Origin: Planomonospora_B alba
GTDB lineage: Bacteria; Actinomycetota; Actinomycetes; Streptosporangiales; Streptosporangiaceae
Assembly: GCF_039534085.1 (NCBI RefSeq)
Contig: NZ_BAAAUT010000006.1
Coordinates: forward strand, 121,721-185,720
Direction of reading: 5' to 3'
DNA: 64,000 nucleotides
The position numbers and the translations under genes are program-made. The notes under the pieces were generated by a model, which did not search any database, was not told where the DNA came from, and worked only from the letters and a program-made list of their open reading frames with translations. Of the stretch, positions 34,036 to 40,247 are shown piece by piece. Position 1 is the stretch's first letter. The number at the start of each line of letters is the position of its first letter.

Positions 34036-34047
34036 TTGCAATTGCAA
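34036..34047. promoter_or_regulatory. Palindrome upstream of XRE gene
   Basis: TTGCAATTGCAA is a perfect 12-bp palindrome 24 bp before the start of the XRE regulator gene, in an AT-rich spot. It is a good candidate for autoregulation by that protein. Confidence 0.5.
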
Positions 34048-34070
34048 GCGCCATGGGGCAGACTGGCGGT

Positions 34071-34607
34071 ATGGCACTACCCAAGGTCGACTCGATCGGT
34101 GAGTACATCCGCGAGCAGCGGACGCAGGCGAAGATCTCTCTGCGCCAGCTCGCCGCGGCGGCGGGGATCTCCAATCCCTACCTCAGCCAGATCGAGCGCG
34201 GGCTGCGCAAACCCAGCGCGGAGATCCTGAACCAGATCGCCAAGGGGCTGCGCATCTCCGCGCAGGCGCTGTACGTGCAGGCGGGCCTCATCGAGGACCG
34301 CGAGCCGGACAGCGACGTGCTGACCGCCATCCGGGCCGACGAATTCATCACCGAGCGGCAACGCCAGGTGCTGATCGACATCTACGAGTCGTTCCGCAAG
34401 GAGAACCGGGCCGGGGCCCCGGACGAGGGCGCGCGAACCGCCGAGAACACGCGCACCGCGCCGGAGCCCCAGGGGGGCGGCACGGCGTCCTCGCCGGACG
34501 ACGAGACGCCGTTGCCCGAGGAGTTCGCCGCCGCGCTCAAGCCGTACGCGGCGTCCTCGGCCAACGGCACGACCACACCCAGGAAACCAGGAAAGGGTAA
34601 CCGATGA
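34071..34607 (+). CDS. XRE-family helix-turn-helix regulator
   Basis: A 178-residue DNA-binding protein. The N-terminal HTH (SIGEYIREQRTQAKISLRQLAAAAGISNPYLSQIERGLRKPSAEILNQIAKGLRIS, residues 7-63) is a canonical Cro/C1 domain. A short helical region follows, then an acidic, low-complexity C-terminus (from about residue 115). The ATG at 34071 is chosen because the homologous region begins there. Its stop overlaps the next start by 4 nt (ATGA), coupling it to the HbhA-like gene. The trio with DUF2516 is a conserved actinobacterial neighbourhood; the regulon is not established. Confidence 0.88.
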   Translation: MALPKVDSIGEYIREQRTQAKISLRQLAAAAGISNPYLSQIERGLRKPSAEILNQIAKGLRISAQALYVQAGLIEDREPDSDVLTAIRADEFITERQRQVLIDIYESFRKENRAGAPDEGARTAENTRTAPEPQGGGTASSPDDETPLPEEFAAALKPYAASSANGTTTPRKPGKGNR

Positions 34608-35071
34608 CTCTGGCCACCGAAGTCAAGAAGATCACGGATTCCAAGCCGTTCTACGCCGTCGCCGGCGCCGGCGACTTCGCGGTGGAGAAGCTCCGCGAGC
34701 TCCCCGAGCAGGTGCAGAAGCTGCAGAGCCGCCGCGAGGAGATCCGCGAGGCCGTCGCCAAGGACCTGCCCCTCAAGGCCAGGGAGATCGCGGGCAAGGC
34801 CGAGGGCTACGCCAAGGAGTTCGGCGGCCGGGCCGAGGTCTACGCCAAGGACCTGCCGGTCAAGGCCCGCGGCTACGCCGACCAGCTGACCGCCAAGGCG
34901 ACCGAGCTCTACGAGGAGTTCGCCACGCGCGGCCGCCGGGTCGTCTCCCGCGTGAGCGGCGAGGCCGCCCTGGAGCTGGAGGAGGTCTCCGAGACCGCCG
35001 AGCCCGCGATCGCCGCCGCCCCCGCTCCCAGGAAGAACGCCCGCGCCCCGAAGAGCGCGGTCAAGAGCTGA
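34604..35071 (+). CDS. Heparin-binding-hemagglutinin-like coiled-coil protein
   Basis: A 155-residue, highly charged helical protein resembling mycobacterial HbhA: N-terminal KPFYAVAGAGDFAVEKLRELPEQ, a heptad-rich core (VQKLQSRREEIREAV), and imperfect repeats based on AKDLPLKAREIAGKAEGYA / AKDLPVKARGYADQLTAKA at residues 46-100. The Ala/Pro/Lys-rich tail (APRKNARAPKSAVKS) is shorter than that of HbhA. Such proteins may bind lipid bodies, membranes or polyanions. It is coupled to the XRE gene. Confidence 0.8.
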   Translation: MTLATEVKKITDSKPFYAVAGAGDFAVEKLRELPEQVQKLQSRREEIREAVAKDLPLKAREIAGKAEGYAKEFGGRAEVYAKDLPVKARGYADQLTAKATELYEEFATRGRRVVSRVSGEAALELEEVSETAEPAIAAAPAPRKNARAPKSAVKS

Positions 35072-35129
35072 CCTTCCGGCTCCGCGAGGACCCGTCCCGG
35101 CATCCGGGGCGGGTCCCGCCGTGTCCGGG

Positions 35130-35198
35130 GTCCGCGCCCCGGGCCCTGTCCGCGCCCCGGGCCCTGTCCGCGCCCCGGGCCCTGTCCGCGCCCCGGGG
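35130..35198. repeat. 18-bp tandem repeat, about 3.8 copies
   Basis: Units of GTCCGCGCCCCGGGCCCT run head to tail from 35130, with the last one diverging after CCCCGGGG. The array lies in the non-coding gap between the HbhA-like and DUF2516 genes, just after an imperfect hairpin (35088-35117). Each unit contains the palindrome CCCGGG and could form alternative stems. Confidence 0.85.
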
Positions 35199-35350
35199 CC
35201 GCCGCCCGGCCCCGCACCGCCGCCCGCCTCGGCCGGGCTCCGCGCCCCGCCCCGCCCCGCCGCCGGATCCGGGGAAAAGTGGCTTACCTGCGCACGCGCG
35301 GCATCGCCTAGGCTGGGGGCGACCGGTGAGACGACCGTGCAGGAGAGACG

Positions 35351-35680
35351 ATGCCCTTCGGGATCTACGGCGTGCTGGACCTCATCTTCTGGGCGCTGGC
35401 CATCGGCGCGTTCGTCATGTCCGCCTGGGCTCTCATCCACGCCCTGAAGACCCCCGCCCGGGCCTTCGCGGTCACCGGCAAGCAGAGCAAGCAGCTGTGG
35501 CTGATCATCCTGAGCCTCTCGACGCTGTTCTCCTTCGCCGGCGCCGTCGGCTACATCACCAGCATCGGCTTCCTCATGATCATTTCTGTGATCGCCGCGG
35601 GCGTCTACCTGGCCGACGTGCGGCCGGCCGTGCGGGAGATCGGCAAGGGCGGGAGCTCCGGCCCCTACGGCCCCTGGTGA
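35351..35680 (+). CDS. DUF2516-family membrane protein
   Basis: A 109-residue protein with three membrane segments: IYGVLDLIFWALAIGAFVMSAWALIHAL, WLIILSLSTLFSFAGAVGYI and GFLMIISVIAAGVYLADVRPAV. The ALIHALKTPARAFAVTGKQSKQLW loop is typical of DUF2516. CAGGAGAG precedes the ATG. It follows the XRE/HbhA-like pair on the same strand but after a 279-bp gap, so probably from its own promoter. Function unknown. Confidence 0.85.
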   Translation: MPFGIYGVLDLIFWALAIGAFVMSAWALIHALKTPARAFAVTGKQSKQLWLIILSLSTLFSFAGAVGYITSIGFLMIISVIAAGVYLADVRPAVREIGKGGSSGPYGPW

Positions 35681-35796
35681 CCCGGGTCTTTTCCGCCCGC
35701 TCCTTCCCGGGCCGACCTGCCGGTTCCCGGGAGGCAGAGATCAGGAAAGCCCTTTCCCTCTTGCCCGGCACGCCCCGGAGACGGTAGACACGCGGG

Positions 35797-36351
35797 GTGA
35801 TGTTCGCCAGCAAGCCGACCCTCCGGGGAGAGCGCGTGACGCTCCGGCCCGTCGGCCCCGAGCACGTCGACGGGCTCTGGGAGCTCGTCAACGACCCGGA
35901 GACCGCCCGGCTGACCGGTTCCCACGGGACGATCACCTACGAGTCCGCCGCGGCGTGGTACGGCTCGCGCGCCGAGCACGACGACCGGCTCGACCTGGCG
36001 ATCTGCGCCGCCGAGGACGACTCCTACGTCGGCGAGATCGTGCTCAACGAACTGGACGCCGACAACCTCTCCTGCAACCTGCGGATCGCGCTGGCGGGCC
36101 CGCGCGTGTTCGGCAGGGGCTACGGCACCGAGGCGATCCGCCTGGTGCTGGACCACGCGTTCGCCACCACGGACCTGCACAGGATCGGACTGGAGGTGTT
36201 CGACTTCAACGACCGCGCCGTCCGCGTCTACCGGAAGATCGGCTTCGTGGAGGAGGGCGTGCGCCGGGACGCGCTCCTCTGGGAGGGGCGCCGGCATGAC
36301 TCGATCATCATGTCCGTGCTCCGCCCTGACTGGCCGGTCAAGAAGATCTGA
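35797..36351 (+). CDS. GNAT-family N-acetyltransferase
   Basis: A 184-residue acetyltransferase of the RimJ/RimL-like branch: LRGERVTLRPVGPEHVDGLWEL at the start, then VFGRGYGTEAIRLVLDHAFATTDLHRIGLEVFDFNDRAVRVYRKIGFVEEGVRRDALLWEGRRHDSIIMSVL. That region includes the acetyl-CoA-binding RGYGTEA loop (Q/RxxGxG/A) and the C-terminal YRKIGF motif. The GTG at 35797 is followed directly by an ATG; which one is used is unclear as no strong ribosome site is visible. Substrate unknown. It lies directly upstream of the CebR-like gene. Confidence 0.88.
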   Translation: MMFASKPTLRGERVTLRPVGPEHVDGLWELVNDPETARLTGSHGTITYESAAAWYGSRAEHDDRLDLAICAAEDDSYVGEIVLNELDADNLSCNLRIALAGPRVFGRGYGTEAIRLVLDHAFATTDLHRIGLEVFDFNDRAVRVYRKIGFVEEGVRRDALLWEGRRHDSIIMSVLRPDWPVKKI

Positions 36352-36382
36352 CAGACATCACGTGATTTTTCGGAAACGTCTG

Positions 36383-36426
36383 TTGACAGTTCTGAAACAA
36401 TGCTACGTTCACTGGGAGCGCTCCCA
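36383..36426 (+). promoter_or_regulatory. CebR-like gene promoter with cellulase-type operator
   Basis: A TTGACA (36383-36388) with TACGTT about 15 bp downstream is a plausible promoter. The perfect palindrome TGGGAGCGCTCCCA (36413-36426) is the operator known for Streptomyces CebR and related actinobacterial cellulose regulators. It lies 30 bp before the regulator start, so the regulator should repress itself. Confidence 0.8.
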
Positions 36427-36456
36427 CCTGCACGGAACTTAGGTGTGGAGGAAGTC

Positions 36457-37461
36457 ATGCCCGAAGTACCCACACTCGCCCAGGTCGCCGCGGCGGCAGG
36501 TGTGTCCCCGGCCACCGCGTCCCGGGTCCTCACAGGCTCTGTCAGGGTCAGCACCTCGACCCGGCGGCAGGTCCACGACGCGATCTCCCGTCTCGGTTAC
36601 GTCCGGCACCGCGCTCCCCGGGGCGGCTCCGGCCGGCGCTGCGACCAGACCGTGGCCGTCGTCGTCTGCGAGTCCGCACAGCGGCTGTTCACCGAGCCGT
36701 TCTACGCACGAATGATCACCGCGGCGGAGGAGGTCCTCACGGGCCAGGGCATCCCCCTCACCGTGATGACCGCCACCTCGGCCACCTCCACCATCGCCAC
36801 CCCGCAGCTCGTCGCCGGCGGCGTCGACGGCGTCCTGCTGATCGGCGCCCGGGAGCGCCACCCGCTCGTCGTCACGCTGGCCGCCTCCGGCATCCCCGTG
36901 CGCAGCGCGGGCCGCGCGCCCGACGGCATCGACCTGCCCTACGTCGACATGGACAACGCCGACGGCGGCAGGCAGGCCGCCGAGCACCTGCTGCTCGGCG
37001 GGCGGCGGGCCATCGCCGCCATCGCCGGTCCCCCCGGGCTCCCCGCCGCCCGGGACCGCCTCGAGGGCTTCACCCGGACCCTCGCCCTGGCCGGCATGAC
37101 GGGCGTCCCGGTGGCCTACGGCGACTTCACCCACTCCTCGGGCGTGCACGCCGCCCAGTGGCTGCTCCGCCGGATGCCGCACCTGGACGCGATCTTCGCG
37201 GCCTCCGACGCGATGGCCGCCGCGGCCGTGCAGACGCTGCGCCGGGCCGGCCGCCGGGTGCCCGACGACGTGGCCGTGATCGGCTTCGACGACGCCCCCA
37301 TCGCCCGCCGGACCTCCCCCACGCTGACCACCGTGCGCCAGCCCGTGGAGGAGTTCGCCGCGCTGGCCACCCGGCTGCTGCTGATGTCGATGAGCTCTCC
37401 CGAGACCGCCGGGAACAACCCGGTGCTCCCGACGGAGCTGGTGGTCCGTGAGTCGGCCTGA
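36457..37461 (+). CDS. cebR: LacI-family regulator, CebR-like cellulose utilisation repressor
   Basis: A 334-residue repressor: HTH PTLAQVAAAAGVSPATASRVLTGSVRVSTSTRRQVHDAI (residues 4-42), then a sugar-sensing domain with VDGVLLIGAR, DMDNADGGRQAAEHLLLGG and IFAASDAMAAAAVQTLRRAGRRVPDDVAVIGFDD. The ATG at 36457 follows GGAGGAAG. A TGGGAGCGCTCCCA box lies before its own gene and another before the GH48 gene, so cellobiose-responsive control of the cellulase genes is the natural model. It lacks the usual cebEFG transporter next to it. The symbol is by analogy. Confidence 0.85.
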   Translation: MPEVPTLAQVAAAAGVSPATASRVLTGSVRVSTSTRRQVHDAISRLGYVRHRAPRGGSGRRCDQTVAVVVCESAQRLFTEPFYARMITAAEEVLTGQGIPLTVMTATSATSTIATPQLVAGGVDGVLLIGARERHPLVVTLAASGIPVRSAGRAPDGIDLPYVDMDNADGGRQAAEHLLLGGRRAIAAIAGPPGLPAARDRLEGFTRTLALAGMTGVPVAYGDFTHSSGVHAAQWLLRRMPHLDAIFAASDAMAAAAVQTLRRAGRRVPDDVAVIGFDDAPIARRTSPTLTTVRQPVEEFAALATRLLLMSMSSPETAGNNPVLPTELVVRESA

Positions 37462-38872
37462 GCCCGGTTCCCTCCGCGCGGGTGACGTGCTCAACCGCAG
37501 ATACCTGCTGCAGGAGCAGATCGGCAGGGGCGGGATGAGCGTCATCTGGCGCGGCTTCGACCAGTCCCTGCAGCGGATGGTCGCGATCAAGGTCCTGGAG
37601 GCCGACCTCGGCGCGGACCGCGAGCTCATCCGGCGGGAGGCGCGCGCCACCGCGCGCCTCATCCACCCCGGTGCGATCGAGGTCTACGACTACGGGGAGA
37701 CCGTCACCCCCCGCGGCCGCCTCGCCGCCTACGTGGTGATGCCGCTGCTGGAGGGCAGGCCCCTGGCCGACCGGATCGCCGAGGGCCCGCTGCCCTGGGC
37801 GGAGGCCGTGGCGGTGGCCGCCAAGATCGCCACCGTCCTGGCCGCCGCGCACGAGCGGGGCGTCGTGCACCGGGACGTCACCGCCGAGAACGTGCTGCTG
37901 ACCGAGGACGGCGCCAAGCTGCTCGACTTCGGCATCGCGGCGTTCGTCGGGGAGGAGGACGACCGCACCTGCGAGTACGGCACCCCGCCCTACGTGGCGC
38001 CGGAGCGCCTGACGGGCAGGGTCGCCGACCCCGCGAGCGACGTCTACTCCCTCGGCGTGCTGCTGTTCGAGATGCTCACCGGCGCTCCGCCGTACCCGGA
38101 GCGGACCTGGGAGGAGATCGAGAGCGCCCGGCGGGACGGGCCGCCGCCGGAGGTCCGCGCGCCGGGACTGCCGCCCGGGATCGCGGCGCTCTGCCGGAGC
38201 TGCCTTGCGCACGAACCCGCGTCCCGGCCGGGGGCGCGGGAGGTCGCCGACCTGCTCACCCGGGCGCTGTCCGGACGCCGCCCCTCACGCACGATGCCGC
38301 TCGCGGCGGTGGCCGCCCTGATCCTGACCGCGGGGGCCCTGGTGTGGGCGCAGGCCTCCGGACCCTCCGGAGGGCCTCCGGAGGGCACCATCGCCCTGGA
38401 GTCGACCGCCCGGCCGAGTCCCACCCCCTCCGCACCCGCTCCCACGGCGGGGAAGGGGGACGGGACCGCCGCACCCCGGGCGGGCGCCTCTCCCACCGCG
38501 TCGGAGGGCGGGGCGACCGGGGAGCCGGGCGGAGGACCGGTCGCCGCGCCGGCGGAGGAGAACGCCGGGGAGCCGAGCGGCAGACCCACGGTGATCCTGG
38601 TGGAGAGCGTGCGGTCACCCCTGCCCACGCTGGACCAGAGCGTGCGGCGCTTCAACGCCCTGCTGGCCGAGGGCGCCGGCAGCGGCGAGATCCGCCGCGA
38701 CGTGGCCCTGGACCTGCGGCAGGTGCTGGCCAACAACGTCTGCTGCGGCGGGGACCTCGCCCAGGTCCGGCAGAAGATCGCCGACCGGCACCGGGAGGGC
38801 TCCCTCTCCGGTCGGTGGTACCGGGAGCTCGCCGCCCAGCTCGAGGCCGTCGCGCTGGCGCTGACCCGCTAG
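37448..38872 (+). CDS. Serine/threonine protein kinase, membrane-anchored
   Basis: A 474-residue PknB-type kinase. Residues about 15-275 form the kinase domain: IGRGGMSVIWRG, VAIK lysine, HRDVTAENVLL catalytic loop, LDFGIAAF and PYVAPERL. In the loop the usual HRDLKPEN lysine is replaced by Thr. A single membrane helix (MPLAAVAALILTAGALVWA) is followed by a Pro/Thr linker. The extracellular domain of about 100 residues (LDQSVRRFNALLAEGAGSGEIRRD... LANNVCCGGDLAQVRQKI) has an adjacent Cys pair and no PASTA repeats. The GTG overlaps the cebR-like gene by 14 nt, so the kinase is co-expressed with it. Confidence 0.88.
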   Translation: MSRPEPGSLRAGDVLNRRYLLQEQIGRGGMSVIWRGFDQSLQRMVAIKVLEADLGADRELIRREARATARLIHPGAIEVYDYGETVTPRGRLAAYVVMPLLEGRPLADRIAEGPLPWAEAVAVAAKIATVLAAAHERGVVHRDVTAENVLLTEDGAKLLDFGIAAFVGEEDDRTCEYGTPPYVAPERLTGRVADPASDVYSLGVLLFEMLTGAPPYPERTWEEIESARRDGPPPEVRAPGLPPGIAALCRSCLAHEPASRPGAREVADLLTRALSGRRPSRTMPLAAVAALILTAGALVWAQASGPSGGPPEGTIALESTARPSPTPSAPAPTAGKGDGTAAPRAGASPTASEGGATGEPGGGPVAAPAEENAGEPSGRPTVILVESVRSPLPTLDQSVRRFNALLAEGAGSGEIRRDVALDLRQVLANNVCCGGDLAQVRQKIADRHREGSLSGRWYRELAAQLEAVALALTR

Positions 38873-38966
38873 GACGGCCCGCCGAGGGGCGCGGCGGCCC
38901 ACCGCCGCGCCCCGCCGCCCGGGGCGGCCCCTCCCGCCCCCGGCCGCGGCGGGCCGGGCGGCCCCG

Positions 38967-39350
38967 TCAGGCCGGGGCAGGCGGGTGGGCCGTACCCGGG
39001 CGACGGGCGGGGACGTGGGTCAGGGCGTCGGCGACGGTCGGGTCGGTGGGGAACGCATCCCTGAGCCGGGTGAGCTCCAGGAGCCGCTCCAGGAAGCCCC
39101 GCACCCCCGCCAGGCGGAGCCACCCGCCCGCCTCGAAGGCCCGGCGCAGCCCGGACAGCAGCAGCCAGACCCCCGTGGAGTCGCAGAACTCCAGCCGGGA
39201 GACGTCCGCGATGAGGTGGACGTCACCGCCCTCCAGCACGTCCGACAGCACGCGCTCCAGTTGCGGGGCCGAGACCTTGTCCAGGTCACCGGAGATGGAG
39301 ATGACGGCGCAGGCCGGGTGGTGGGTCACCTGAACGGACAACTTCGTCAT
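38967..39350 (-). CDS. STAS-domain anti-sigma factor antagonist
   Basis: A 127-residue protein with a STAS domain: AVISISGDLDKVSAPQLERVLSDVLEGGDVHLIADVSRLEFCDSTGVWLLLSGLRRA. The phosphorylatable serine is in the FCDSTGVW loop. Such proteins bind an anti-sigma kinase and free a stress sigma factor until phosphorylated. The minus-strand ATG at 39348-39350 fits; longer upstream frame is Arg-rich and not family-like. No anti-sigma or sigma gene is adjacent, so its partner is encoded elsewhere. Confidence 0.88.
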   Translation of the reverse strand: MTKLSVQVTHHPACAVISISGDLDKVSAPQLERVLSDVLEGGDVHLIADVSRLEFCDSTGVWLLLSGLRRAFEAGGWLRLAGVRGFLERLLELTRLRDAFPTDPTVADALTHVPARRPGTAHPPAPA

Positions 39351-40118
39351 CGGCGGTCTCCGGCCTGGAGGACCTGGCGTTCGAGCCGGGAGGGGAGCAC
39401 GCGGCGGCCGGTCGCGGCGGGTCGGGAAGGAAGCCGCCGGCGGGGCCGCCACGGCACGTCGGACGCAGCCACCTCTTCGCACCTCCGTTCGCCGGTGACC
39501 GGAGCCGGCCGACACGGGCGTGCGGCGACGGCGGTGCCGTGCCTCACGCCCCGGCCTCCGGACCGGGGTTCCTGACGTTCGCCTTCCTCGCAGCGCTGCC
39601 GCCGGGAGCGGCCATGGGGGCGCGCCGGGCGCGATGGTCGCTAGAGCCCAACGTACATGGGCGATCAAGCGGGCACGGCCTCGGGTGGAGAACCTGTTCC
39701 CCCGGCCGCGGAACCCCCACCGCCGCACGCACTGAAGAATGAGCGTTCAACACCTTTATCCCCATTTCCGATAACACGAGCCCTACCCGCCGGCGCCGGA
39801 AAGGGTCACGAGCCGCGCCGCACCTGGATCCGCATCGCGCCGTCCCCCGGACCAGGCGAACCGCATCGCGCCGCCCCCGGACCGGAGCCGCCGCCCGGAA
39901 CCGGACGGCGGCTCCCGATCCCGGACGGAGACCGACACGCCCGGACGGAGACCGACGCACCCGATCGGGGACCGACGCACCCGGATGGGCCCCGGCGGCC
40001 CGGACGGCAGAGCAAGCGCTCGGCTGAAAGTTTCACGGCTCGGAAATCCCTCTGCCCGGATCACCGCAGCCTGGTGGCCTACCGACGGAAACACCGGCGT
40101 AACCGGGAATACATGCCA
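39351..40118. other. Gene-poor stretch before the GH48 gene
   Basis: No convincing gene lies here. Open frames are Pro/Arg/Asp-rich with no ribosome site. The segment 39825-40015 holds degenerate direct repeats: two copies around GCATCGCGCCG/CCCCCGGACC (39832, 39863) and several around CGGACGGAGACCGACRC (39922-39985). A short AT-rich island at 39735-39780 is a possible promoter for the STAS gene or a lost gene. It may be degraded coding sequence or leader RNA. Confidence 0.5.
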
Positions 40119-40166
40119 TTGACATACCGGGGGCGGGCTCCAGAATCCTCTTTGGGAGCGCTCCCA
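40119..40166 (+). promoter_or_regulatory. GH48 cellulase promoter with CebR-type operator
   Basis: TTGACA (40119-40124), a 17-bp spacer and AGAATC (40142-40147) form a promoter. TGGGAGCGCTCCCA (40153-40166) sits just downstream where bound repressor would block initiation. It is identical to the box before the cebR-like gene. A further near-perfect copy (CGGGAGCGCTCCCA, 40270-40283) lies inside the signal-peptide codons. Confidence 0.8.
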
Positions 40167-40247
40167 CCCTTTTTCCCCCTTGCATGATCCGACGCGAGGC
40201 CGTTACCAGCGGAATCACGGCGGGCCCACCAATGGAGGACCCTTCCC

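Noticed and set aside
35130..35198. CRISPR or phage attachment repeat
   Set aside because: Contiguous 18-bp units without spacers and no integrase or tRNA nearby; simple tandem duplication.
39657..40187. A 176-codon plus-strand frame before the GH48 gene
   Set aside because: Pro/Arg/Asp-rich, made largely of degenerate repeats, no ribosome site, and it runs over the GH48 promoter and operator.
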